Source: PALSA-1355 sp031400775 (GTDB lineage: Bacteria > Planctomycetota > Planctomycetia > Pirellulales > PALSA-1355). Taken from it: DNA of 34,058 nt. The notes under the pieces are model-generated. The model was not told the DNA's origin. It made no database searches and worked only from the letters and a program-made list of their open reading frames with translations. Position 1 is the first letter of the stretch. The number at the start of each line of letters is the position of its first letter. The DNA is taken from assembly GCA_031400775.1 (NCBI GenBank), contig JANNQN010000193.1:1-34058 (forward strand), read 5' to 3'. Below, piece after piece: positions 9,501-17,201 of the stretch. A program made the translations under genes and the position numbers.

Positions 9501-11685
9501 TACGCGCATGACCATCTTTGCCGGCCGTGACAAACCATGCTCCGTCCGGAGAAAAGGCCAGCGAGCTGACGCCGCCGGGCGCTTTCAAATCGAAACCTTG
9601 GCGGCACTGCCGCTTGAGAAATCCCCATTCCCAATGGCGCCAGTCGTGTTGGCCCTCGCCGGGAACGCAGGCGGCCAACAGGCTTTCGGCGGCATCGAAG
9701 GCATTTTCGTCGATGCGCGCCGCTGCTGACCCGATGCGCGCGACGTAGGCCGCATATTCCTCGCCTTGCTTGGCGAGTACGGCCTTGCGCTCTTCTTCTT
9801 TGGCTTTGTTTTGGGCTTCAACGGCCAATAGCCTCTGCTGCCGCTCATCCTCCTCCGCCTTCCTCGCTTGCATTTCTGCTGCGCGGGCGAGTGCTTCTTC
9901 CGCTTTCGCCTTGGCCTCGGCGGCGCGGGCAAGCTTTCTCTGCTGCTCCTCCTCCTGTCGCGCGAGGGTTTCGGCTGCCTGGGCCTCTACGGCGGCATTC
10001 TTGTCCTGAATTGCCTGCTCCTTGGCCGCCGATTCTTGGTTCTTCGCGGCATTGACCACGACCAGCGCCGCGGCGATGACGCCAAACACTACGATGACCA
10101 ACGCGGCAGCGATGCGCTTGAAACGCGTCAGCCATTTCTGACGAGCAGACCGCTCGCGCTGCGCCGCTTCAAGCTCTCGGCGCAGACTCGCGTGCTGGGG
10201 ATCGTCGGCGCTCAGAAGCGACACGCCGAGCTCGAAGTCGCCCTTGGTTTTGGCACACTCGGCGTAAGCCATCCGCGCCGTTGCAACGCCGTCACGTGCT
10301 TCGGCGTTTCCGTCCCACAATGCCAACGCCTCTTGAAAGCCGAACATCGCGTGGGCGAAGCTCTGATAGTCGGCGATCTTCTTGGCTTGTGCTAATTCAT
10401 TTGCCGCCCGCGACGACAGCGTGATGCTCTCGCAATGCGAATTGTAATCGCGCAGCGCCGCCTGAAAATCCTGAACGCTGGCGTACCGATCGGCTGGGTA
10501 TGTGGCCATCGCGCGATGGGCGATGTCGACCAGCTCTCCGGATTGCTCGCAGGGTTGAATCTCGTTGCTCGCGGCCGCGAACAAGCACTCCTGCGCGGTT
10601 TTTCCGCCGTGCGCCCGATGGCCGGTGACCACTTCGTACAGAATCGCTCCGAGCAGATAAATATCACTGGTCGGTCCGATCAGCTCGAACGGTCCGGTCA
10701 CCATTTCGGGCGCCATGTAGGCGGGCGTGCCGCCGAGGCTGTCGGGGGCCGTCACGAACTCGGCATGCCGAAAGCTCGCGGTCGCCAGCGCCATGCCCCA
10801 GTCCATCACCAGCACCTCGCCGTAGTCGCCGAGCATCACGTTTTCCGGCTTGAGATCGCGGTGAATCACGCCGTTTGCGTGCGCGAACGCCACGGCGTCG
10901 GCCACCTTCATGAGAATCTCGAGATTCACGATCAGTGACTTGTCGCCGATGACATTCGACCAGGGCGTTCCTTGCACGCGCTTCATCGAATAAAAAAGCG
11001 CATTTTGCTCGTTGGTGCCCAGTTCATAGATGGGCACGATATTCGGATGATCGAGCTCACCGGTAACGACCGCCTCGGTGAGGAATTTTTCGCGGCGTTG
11101 CGGGTTGGCGGCCACGTTCGGCTTGACCATTTTCACCGCTACCACGCGGTTGACAGATGCCTGCCGTGCGGCGTACACGACGCCCATCCCGCCTTTGCCA
11201 ATCACTTCCAGCAACTCGTAGTCGGCGCCCGCGGGCGACTCGCCGCCGCTCACCTTGCGAGACTCGATCGAATGCACGCCGCGTGGGTTGACCACCAGGG
11301 ACGAGCCCATTCCAGAGGAAGTTCGCGAGTCGAACTTGAGCGAGGTTTGCGGTCCGGCATCGTCCGAAATGGCGGCGCCCCAAGTATTGGTGAGCAGATC
11401 GACGTCACCCGCGGAAAGTTTGCGGACGGCCAACGTCACCGACTGGCGAGGCGCCATCGGCGGCAGATCGAGCGTGGCGTCGGTTGGACCGAGCTTCGGT
11501 TGCGTGGCCGGATCGCTTGAACTCTTACCGCCGCGCTTCCACGATTCGAGCGACATCGTCCGATCGAGGGTTGGTCGGTTCTCGGCGGGCTTGCCGCCGG
11601 CCGAATCCAAAGTAAGTCCGCAATGCGGGCACTTCGGCGGAAGCTTCTCGCCGACTGACGCATTGCAGTGAGGACAATTCAGCAT
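6571..11685 (-). CDS. Giant Ser/Thr protein kinase with zinc ribbon, one TM segment, coiled coil and 21 WD40 repeats
   Basis: The product is 1704 aa. A zinc ribbon opens the protein (Cys4, Cys7, Cys19, Cys22). The kinase domain (about 155-415) has glycine loop GKGGMG (163-168), Lys185, HRDLKPEN (Asp277) and DWG at 295-297 instead of DFG, then TPAYMAPE (320-327). All catalytic residues are present, so it is probably active. One membrane helix (about 524-546) is followed by an Ala/Glu/Lys-rich coiled coil (about 550-645), an HDWRHWEWGFLKRQC block, and WD40 repeats to the end. I count 21, which would fit three seven-bladed propellers. The kinase would be cytoplasmic and the propellers outside the membrane. 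The gene starts 4 nt after the PKD-protein stop, and its TTGAGG ribosome-binding site lies inside the PKD gene end, so the two are cotranscribed. Confidence 0.93.
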   Translation of the reverse strand: MLNCPHCNASVGEKLPPKCPHCGLTLDSAGGKPAENRPTLDRTMSLESWKRGGKSSSDPATQPKLGPTDATLDLPPMAPRQSVTLAVRKLSAGDVDLLTNTWGAAISDDAGPQTSLKFDSRTSSGMGSSLVVNPRGVHSIESRKVSGGESPAGADYELLEVIGKGGMGVVYAARQASVNRVVAVKMVKPNVAANPQRREKFLTEAVVTGELDHPNIVPIYELGTNEQNALFYSMKRVQGTPWSNVIGDKSLIVNLEILMKVADAVAFAHANGVIHRDLKPENVMLGDYGEVLVMDWGMALATASFRHAEFVTAPDSLGGTPAYMAPEMVTGPFELIGPTSDIYLLGAILYEVVTGHRAHGGKTAQECLFAAASNEIQPCEQSGELVDIAHRAMATYPADRYASVQDFQAALRDYNSHCESITLSSRAANELAQAKKIADYQSFAHAMFGFQEALALWDGNAEARDGVATARMAYAECAKTKGDFELGVSLLSADDPQHASLRRELEAAQRERSARQKWLTRFKRIAAALVIVVFGVIAAALVVVNAAKNQESAAKEQAIQDKNAAVEAQAAETLARQEEEQQRKLARAAEAKAKAEEALARAAEMQARKAEEDERQQRLLAVEAQNKAKEEERKAVLAKQGEEYAAYVARIGSAAARIDENAFDAAESLLAACVPGEGQHDWRHWEWGFLKRQCRQGFDLKAPGGVSSLAFSPDGAWFVTAGKDGHARIWDLENRTERSTIKHSEFLHAVAVSPDGQYLSMAGDDALVRIVRTADGALVHTLAGHADHVLSAAFSPLDGRWLLTASRDKTVRIWDVKTGREVDGSPLQGHSWWVWSAVFSADEKQIVSAGQDGKVIIWSVDTSGPAPRAIQAKTFLGHKGPVFAAAISPDGRHVASGGSDNRVLVWQPDNIKEVEIKRLVSAAPLAQQESRSFEGHSAPVRALSFSPDSQYVLSGGDDNTVRVWEVETGRLRTLLRGHSRPVQSCAFAPDARHVVSVSQEGQIKLWDMLDYRHVSAGHGQVLAGHEDAILAAAFSPDGSRVVTASRDHSATIFDTPTGSALHRLKEGHDFLASRAIFFAGGKLLATAAGDNTTRIWDAATGRQLSVIEGTGRLATIAVSSDSKWILTGVSAVNGAGKAGAAPREQETDDGDPTQRRIALWDMDPAGKSPRRHGFAHGAFGTGHRRVVTAVAISPDRRWIYSGDDAGLGKLWDASTGREFATLQGHNRKITAAAFLPDSRRLLTASHDGTVAQWDVTTGRQLPAIVKLADAQYRDAYDVAVTAMTISSDGRQLLTLSEDTRGTGLQSVIRLWDIERGSVIHELYRGAESITSIAFAGADQAAIAARAPSRAAGGGEKSGEKSLGSAVRKWDLTSGREILADGNIAYLDFGDRQEAVWSAIEVPNSPGVLTVGGNGAAIWNPPDDLVPQIVFRPHSGVTTAAFSADGQKIVTGSSDRRLKIWIATTGQGEFQLPAEHAGGISSACFSPIDGNVLASTSSDGTARIWDLAARRVLHVLEHQPDGATKQPVRQAVFTPDGKSLLTVCDDAALRYWDVSSGKQTSTIKLDAAGNCLALSVDGRRLIVGLGDGRAAIYDAASQRRLVNYLGHTAAIHSVALSPDGRRALTGSQDRSAKLWDTDVKDRAAAENQPASGAVEPEAQVEGKEIITLRHHDQSVTAVAFSPDGRSILTAGLDGTANIWLTDDWH

Positions 11686-11689
11686 CGGA

Positions 11690-14600
11690 CTACCTCAATC
11701 GACTGAGTAACCGCCGTGCCTTGGTCAATGGACGCTCGTCGGCTCGACGTTTCAAGCGCGCGACGAGGCGTTGGTGTCGCCCGGTCGCAGCATAGGTGAA
11801 GAATCCGCCGCCAAGAGCCAGCGCGCCGTCGAGACGACCATCTTCAACCAGCTCCGCCTCAGTGTCGTCAAAGCGACCCATCTCGGTCGCCTGCGGCTGC
11901 TCGGCCGAGTCGGGATCGGCAACCCCTTCGGGTTCGACGGCCCTGGGCGGCGCCGCGACGGCGCCGTCACCTTCGTCCGCCGGGTCGATGCTTCGGCCTT
12001 CGCGGACGATGACGTCGACGACCAACCGTTCAATCCCGTCCGGCTGGATCTGGTAAATGCGGTAATGCCCATCTGGCAGCCGCCCGAACAATTTCCGCAG
12101 GTTATCGAGCACTTCGTTGGCGAGCGGCTCGTCGCTGTTTTCCACTTCCTCGCCCGAAGGCCGCACGATCCGCAGCACTAACCGCGGTTGGGCGCCAGCC
12201 ACCGAACCTATGCGGTAGGTTCGGACATCGGATTGATTGACGGGAGCCGGAACCGACGGCTGCGGCGTGGCGTCCATCGACACCGGCGGCGCTATCTGGG
12301 TCGTGCCCGCGCCTACGCCTGGCGTCGAGAAAAGGACGTCGCGTGGAAGGACCCCCACCACCACATCGAAGGTCTGCGTGGCCGATCCGCCGTCGTCGTC
12401 GCTGACCGTGACCGTCACCGTAAAGGTGCCCGCGGCGGCAAAGATGTGAGTTCCGTCGAACGAACCGGCCGTCAAGACTCCCGGACCGCCAGATTGATCG
12501 ATCGCTCCCGGCCCCGAGCTGACGACAGTGCCATCGCCCCAGTTGATCGAAAAGGTGAATCGCTCGGTCGTCTCGCCAGGCGCGTTCAGAGGGTTGTCGA
12601 AGCCCGGATCGGCGAACTGTCCGATATCAGTAATTGCCAGTGGACGGGTTTGTGCGACCGTTTGATTGGGTACCGATACCAGTGTCGGAGCCACGTTGTT
12701 GACCGTCACCGTCAGGGTGGTAACGTCCACCCGACCGTCGGCCGACGTGATGGACAGCGTTACGCTATACAACCCGTTGTCGGCATAGATATGGGCGCCA
12801 TCGAACGAACCTGCCGTGGCGACCCCAGGACCTTCAGCGGTGTCGATCGTCGCAGACCCGGTATCGACCGTCGTGCCGTCGCCCCAGTCAATGCTGTAGC
12901 CAAACTGCATCGCGCCCTCGCCTCCGCCTGGAACGAGCGCGGAGGGAACCGGATCGATGAACTGGCCGATGTCGGAAACGAACAGCATTGAACCCTCGTC
13001 CACCGTCTGCTGGCCGCCGGTGGTCAACGTGGGGCCAATATAAACCGTGAACGAATCGCTTGCCGTGCCGCCATCGTCATCGCTAATCGTGACGGTGACG
13101 GTATAAATGCCGCCGTTCGTATAAATGTGCTGGCCGTCGAACGACCCGGATGTTAACACGCCGGCCGAACCCGGCACGTCGATCGTGGCGGCCCCCGAAT
13201 CAACCTCGCTGCCATCCCCCCAATCGACTGCAAACGTGAACCTCTCGGTCGTCTCGCCGCCGACATTGCTCGGATTGTCGAAGCCCGGGTCGGAGTATTG
13301 GCCGATGTTCGCGATCGAGAGCAAGGCGCCTCGGCCGGCGATCTGGTCGGGAACGACCGTCAGCGCCGGCGCGACGTTGTTGACCGTGACGGTCAACGTG
13401 TCGCTGGCGATGTTGCCGTCGGGGTCGGTGATCGTGACCGTCACCGCGTAAAGGCCGTTGTCGGCATAGACATGCGCGCCGTCGAACGAGCCAGCGGTCG
13501 CTACGCCGGGGCCGCCGGGCACATCGATCGTGGCAACGCCCGAGGCGAGCGGCGTGCCGTCACCCCAGTTGATCGTGAACGTATAGTCGCCGGGAGCCTG
13601 GCTCCGCCCCAGCGAGTCGGTGAATGAACCGATATTCGTAATCGAAAGCGGTGAGCCCTCGTTCACCGTCGTGTCGGGCGCCACCACCAGGAACGGCGCA
13701 TTGTTACCTACGCTAACCTGCAACGTTGTAACGGCCGTGCCGCCGTCGTCGTCGCTAAGGGTGATGGTCACCGTGTAGATGCCGCTGGCGGAATACGCGT
13801 GCGCACCGTCGAACGAGCCGGCCGTGAGCACGCCGGCCGAGCCGGGCACGTCGATCGTCGCCGGTCCGGAATCCACGTCGCTGCCGTCGCCCCAATCGAC
13901 GGAAAACGTGAACCGTTCGGTCGTTTCACCGCCGACGTTATTTGGATTGTCGAAACCGGGATCGGTAAACTGCCCAATGTTCGCGATTGCCAGCAGCTCG
14001 CCTTCGCTCGTCGTCTGGTCGCCCGCGGCGGCAAGCGTCGGCGTCACGTTGTTGACTGTTACCGTGAACGTTTCGGTCGTTGAGCCGCCATCGTCGTCGC
14101 TGACCGTGACGGTCACCGTATAGACGCCGTTGTCGGCGTAGGTGTGCGACCCGTCGAAGGAACCCGCCTTCGGCACCCCGATTCCGCCGGGCACGTCGAT
14201 CGTGGCCGGTCCAGATTCGATGCCGCTGCCGTCGCCCCAGTCGATCGTAAAGCTGAATTCCTCAGTCGTTGGTCCGCCGGGGTTGTTCGGATTGTTGAAT
14301 CCCGGGTCGGTGAACTGACCGATGTTCGGGATGGTCAGCAGAGTCCCTTCGTCGACGACCTTGTCGGGCGCGACGGTCAACGTCGGCGCAACGTTGCCGA
14401 CAGTGACCAGAAACGTCCTGCTGACGGTTCCACCGTCGTCATCGCTGATCGTGACGGTCACGGTGTAGATGCCGTTATCGGCGTAGGTGTGCGCACCGTC
14501 GAACGAACCGGCTGTCGGCATGCCAACTGACCCGGGCACGTCGATCGTCGCCGGTCCGGAATCGACGTCGCTGCCGTCGCCCCAATTAATGGCGAACGTG

Positions 14601-16102
14601 AACCGCTCCGTGATTTCGCCGCCGACATTATTCGGGTTGTCGAACCCCGGGTCGGTGAACTGTCCTAGATTCGCTAGGGTGAGCGTCGCTCCTTCGTCGA
14701 TGTTCTGATTGCCCGGCACTTCGAGCGTGGGCGTGACGTTGTTCACGACCACGGTGAACGTGTCGCTGACCGTTCCACCGTCGTCGTCGCTGATCGTGAC
14801 GGTCACGGTATAGATGCCGTTATCGGCGTAGGTGTGCGAGCCGTCGAACGACCCGGCCGTCGGCACTCCCGGGGCGCCGGGCACGTCGATCGTCGCCAGG
14901 CCGGAATCGACCTCCGTCCCGTCGCCCCAATCGACGGCGAACGTGAATCGCTCGGAGGTTTTGCCCCCTTCATTGAGCGGATTGTCGAAGCCCGGATCGG
15001 TGAAGGATCCGATATCGGTGATCGACAGCTCGCTCCCTTCGTCGATCGTCTGGTCGGGCGCGACCAGCAGTTCCGGCGTGACGTTGTTCACGACCACGGT
15101 GAACGTGTCGCTGACCGACCCGCCGTCGTCGTCGCTGATCGTGACGGTCACGGTATAAATGCCGTTGTCGGCGTAGGTGTGCGCGCCGTCGAACGATCCG
15201 GCAGTCAGCACTCCCGGGGCGCCGGGCACGTCGATCGTCGCCAGGCCAGAGTCGACCTCGGTCCCGTCGCCCCAATCGACGGCGAACGTAAACCGCTCGG
15301 AGGTCTCGCCCCCTTCGTTGAGCGGATTGTCGAAGCCCGGATCGGTAAAGGATCCGATGTCGGTGATCGACAACTCGCTCCCCTCGTCGATCGTCTGATC
15401 GGGTGCGACAGCGAGCGTGGGCGTGACGTTTTCGACGGTCACGGTGAGCGAGTCGCTGGATTCTCCGAGCTGACTTGCGATCGTGACCGTTACCGTATAG
15501 ACGCCATTGTCGGCATACGTATGCGCGCCGTCGAACGAACCTAAAATCGGTGAGCCGCCTTGGCCGAACGAGTCAATCGTGGCCGTGCCTGAGTCGAACG
15601 GCGTGCCATCGCCCCAGTCGACCGTGTAAGTGTAGAGCGGTTGGCCGCCGGGGAATTCATTGGACGCATCGCTGAAGCTGCCAATATTCGTGATCGAAAG
15701 CAGCGTTCCTTCGTCGGTGGTTTGGTCGTCCGCGACTGTCAGAATCGTCCCAATGAGGTTGACGTCGTCGACCAGGGGGCTGATTGTCGGGTCCAGAGCG
15801 GCGGCATCGCCAGCGGCGTCCTGCGATTGCGCTCCTGCAGGTAATTGCGCGGTGTCGCTCGTGGGCGCCGCGTCCTGGCCGAGTGGTGTCGCTTGGGGGC
15901 CCAGGTCAGTGCCTTGCACTCCGGTCTCGGCAGCCGCCAGGACCAATCCGGCGCCTGCGCCAACCGTCAGCACGCGCCGTTCTTCGAGTTGGCGCAGGAC
16001 AAGCTGGGGAGCGTAGCGCTCAGGGCTTCGCTCCGGCGGCGGCAGGCGCCAGGCGCTGCGCAGCTTATTCCAAATGTGAAAACCTTGCCGCGGCCGACGC
16101 AT
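11690..16102 (-). CDS. Large PKD-repeat surface protein with LEERRVLT (LEPR-XLL-like) N-terminus
   Basis: From ATG 16102 the product is 1470 aa. AAGGGA lies 8 nt upstream; a longer frame adds 104 unrelated residues across the promoter and is rejected. The N-terminus is basic, with LEERRVLT at 39-46, then a small-residue hydrophobic run (VGAGAGLVLAAA). This resembles the LEPR-XLL export-type N-terminus of large planctomycete proteins. Ten PKD-like domains follow, each with a DEG-type start, a WGDG core, GSFDGAHTYADNG and YTVTVTISDDDGG. The C-terminus carries a beta-rich module (TYRIGSV to VVDVIVREG), an acidic linker, a short hydrophobic stretch (LALGGGFFTYAA) and a basic tail, which could be a membrane anchor. 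It probably acts at the cell surface in adhesion or as a wall component; no enzyme motif is seen. Confidence 0.85.
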   Translation of the reverse strand: MRRPRQGFHIWNKLRSAWRLPPPERSPERYAPQLVLRQLEERRVLTVGAGAGLVLAAAETGVQGTDLGPQATPLGQDAAPTSDTAQLPAGAQSQDAAGDAAALDPTISPLVDDVNLIGTILTVADDQTTDEGTLLSITNIGSFSDASNEFPGGQPLYTYTVDWGDGTPFDSGTATIDSFGQGGSPILGSFDGAHTYADNGVYTVTVTIASQLGESSDSLTVTVENVTPTLAVAPDQTIDEGSELSITDIGSFTDPGFDNPLNEGGETSERFTFAVDWGDGTEVDSGLATIDVPGAPGVLTAGSFDGAHTYADNGIYTVTVTISDDDGGSVSDTFTVVVNNVTPELLVAPDQTIDEGSELSITDIGSFTDPGFDNPLNEGGKTSERFTFAVDWGDGTEVDSGLATIDVPGAPGVPTAGSFDGSHTYADNGIYTVTVTISDDDGGTVSDTFTVVVNNVTPTLEVPGNQNIDEGATLTLANLGQFTDPGFDNPNNVGGEITERFTFAINWGDGSDVDSGPATIDVPGSVGMPTAGSFDGAHTYADNGIYTVTVTISDDDGGTVSRTFLVTVGNVAPTLTVAPDKVVDEGTLLTIPNIGQFTDPGFNNPNNPGGPTTEEFSFTIDWGDGSGIESGPATIDVPGGIGVPKAGSFDGSHTYADNGVYTVTVTVSDDDGGSTTETFTVTVNNVTPTLAAAGDQTTSEGELLAIANIGQFTDPGFDNPNNVGGETTERFTFSVDWGDGSDVDSGPATIDVPGSAGVLTAGSFDGAHAYSASGIYTVTITLSDDDGGTAVTTLQVSVGNNAPFLVVAPDTTVNEGSPLSITNIGSFTDSLGRSQAPGDYTFTINWGDGTPLASGVATIDVPGGPGVATAGSFDGAHVYADNGLYAVTVTITDPDGNIASDTLTVTVNNVAPALTVVPDQIAGRGALLSIANIGQYSDPGFDNPSNVGGETTERFTFAVDWGDGSEVDSGAATIDVPGSAGVLTSGSFDGQHIYTNGGIYTVTVTISDDDGGTASDSFTVYIGPTLTTGGQQTVDEGSMLFVSDIGQFIDPVPSALVPGGGEGAMQFGYSIDWGDGTTVDTGSATIDTAEGPGVATAGSFDGAHIYADNGLYSVTLSITSADGRVDVTTLTVTVNNVAPTLVSVPNQTVAQTRPLAITDIGQFADPGFDNPLNAPGETTERFTFSINWGDGTVVSSGPGAIDQSGGPGVLTAGSFDGTHIFAAAGTFTVTVTVSDDDGGSATQTFDVVVGVLPRDVLFSTPGVGAGTTQIAPPVSMDATPQPSVPAPVNQSDVRTYRIGSVAGAQPRLVLRIVRPSGEEVENSDEPLANEVLDNLRKLFGRLPDGHYRIYQIQPDGIERLVVDVIVREGRSIDPADEGDGAVAAPPRAVEPEGVADPDSAEQPQATEMGRFDDTEAELVEDGRLDGALALGGGFFTYAATGRHQRLVARLKRRADERPLTKARRLLSRLR
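12350..15750 (-). repeat. Ten tandem PKD-coding units, about 345 nt each
   Basis: The coding sequence repeats with a period near 345 nt (115 codons). Two neighbouring units, 14741-15085 and 15086-15430, are each exactly 345 nt and more than 90% identical by eye. This points to recent in-frame duplication. Units nearer the ends of the array are more diverged. Such an array can expand or contract by recombination and is prone to assembly collapse. Confidence 0.85.
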
Positions 16103-16165
16103 GGCGGAATTCCCTTTGCACAACGGACTCCCGAGATCGCCCATTCTCGGAAACAGGCAGGCTTT

Positions 16166-16195
16166 ATTATCCCTAGCGGGGCATCGTGACGTCAA
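16166..16195 (-). promoter_or_regulatory. Sigma70-like promoter of the PKD-kinase operon
   Basis: On the - strand TTGACG (16195-16190) is followed 18 nt later by GATAAT (16171-16166); each hexamer matches the consensus at five of six bases. The predicted transcript would begin near 16158, leaving a leader of about 55 nt before the PKD start at 16102. Confidence 0.5.
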
Positions 16196-16227
16196 ACTGG
16201 CGGGATAAATTCGCTTGGCGCCGGCAT

Positions 16228-16245
16228 GGCAAACTTTTCCGGTTG
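16228..16245 (+). promoter_or_regulatory. Quasi-palindromic operator-like motif, copy 1
   Basis: GGCAAACTTTTCC (16228-16240) is a 13-bp palindrome around a central C with one mismatched pair, followed by GGTTG. The 15-mer AAACTTTTCCGGTTG (16231-16245) matches 14 of 15 bases of the copy upstream of the TolC gene (22412-22426). It sits between divergent genes, about 120 nt upstream of the lipoprotein start and about 33 nt upstream of the -35 box of the PKD promoter. It is a plausible activator or repressor site for a dimeric regulator. Confidence 0.5.
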
Positions 16246-16364
16246 AATCGGTTAGGGACAAAAGGTTGAGATTGCCGAAAACACCAGATTTCTCGGTGGA
16301 ATCGCAAAGGCTTGAGATATCGATTATCCGGCGCCGAAGAAGCTCATAATCACGGGGGGTCGTC

Positions 16365-17174
16365 ATGAGATACGCTGTTGGCTTGCTTCTGCTCGGTGCT
16401 TGCACGCTCGCCACGGGCTGCGCCCAAGGTCAGCTCCGAGGGCTCACCCTAGAGGATGCGTTGTGCATCCCTATGTCGCCGGAGGCGGTGAGCGACCAAA
16501 ACGCCCCACCGAGAGATGTCCCTGGTGAAAGGCGCGGGCTTCGAGCCAGCGCGATTGCCTTGGTCGAGCATCAGGCTGACGACCACGAACAAGCTGACGA
16601 GGCGCCTGCGGAGCCGATTGGCGAGGGGGCGTTCGTCGACGACGATCTACGTCCGATCGAGGTCTTGCCGGAACCTGCCGGCGCCCCAGCCTTCGAGCCG
16701 GGGGCGGGCGAGGTGGACATCGACCGCTTTACGCGCCGCGTGACAGAAGTGCCGCTCGATATTCGCACCACGGCCGGGGCGATGCCCGAAGACGTGTCCG
16801 CAGCGGCGTTTCCCGAGGCTGAAACCCCCAGCGAACCCGGCCCGGCTCCCGACCGGGTCGAAGTACCCGTGGCCTATTCCCCCTGGACGATTTGTTACCG
16901 ACCCTTGTACTTCGAAGAGATCCGTCTGGAGCGCTACGGTGACTCGCACGGCATCTTGCAGCCGGCGATTTCCGGGGCCCGCTTCTTCGGCAGCGTGGTG
17001 GCCTTGCCCTACAAGATGACGGTCCGGCCGCCGCGCTCGTGTGAATGCTCCAACGGCTTTAGCCGTCCTGGCGATTGTCCCTTGGAAGGCTACGGCAAGC
17101 ACGAGCTGCGGGCCGACGCCGCCTTGGTCGAGGCAGCCATCGTCGCGGGCATCGCAGTGGCTTTGCCGTGGTAA
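16365..17174 (+). CDS. Lipoprotein of unknown function
   Basis: The product is 269 aa. It begins with a lipoprotein signal: a hydrophobic stretch (VGLLLLGACTLA) and lipobox LATGC, with Cys19 as the probable lipidated residue. Residues 20 to about 165 are acidic, rich in Pro, Glu and Ala and probably disordered, like a spacer that holds the C-terminal domain away from the membrane. The last 100 residues are ordered and contain WTICYRPLYFEEIRLERYG, a glycine-rich helix-like region (GARFFGSVVALPYKM) and a short cysteine pair (CECSNG). I do not recognise the family. It is divergent from the PKD gene, and its upstream region carries the operator-like motif shared with the TolC gene, so a joint role in the envelope is possible. 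A G-rich stretch (GGGGGG) 7 nt before the ATG may serve as ribosome-binding site. Confidence 0.75.
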   Translation: MRYAVGLLLLGACTLATGCAQGQLRGLTLEDALCIPMSPEAVSDQNAPPRDVPGERRGLRASAIALVEHQADDHEQADEAPAEPIGEGAFVDDDLRPIEVLPEPAGAPAFEPGAGEVDIDRFTRRVTEVPLDIRTTAGAMPEDVSAAAFPEAETPSEPGPAPDRVEVPVAYSPWTICYRPLYFEEIRLERYGDSHGILQPAISGARFFGSVVALPYKMTVRPPRSCECSNGFSRPGDCPLEGYGKHELRADAALVEAAIVAGIAVALPW

Positions 17175-17201
17175 AGCGGCGTTGCCGGCCAAGCGAGATC
17201 G

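Noticed and set aside
14741..15430. PKD-coding repeats as a CRISPR-like or non-coding repeat array
   Set aside because: The units are contiguous, in frame and encode the PKD fold; there are no unique spacers.
16103..16414. N-terminal extension of 104 residues for the PKD protein
   Set aside because: It crosses a good sigma70-like promoter and the divergent regulatory region. ATG 16102 has a ribosome-binding site and yields the LEERRVLT-type N-terminus.
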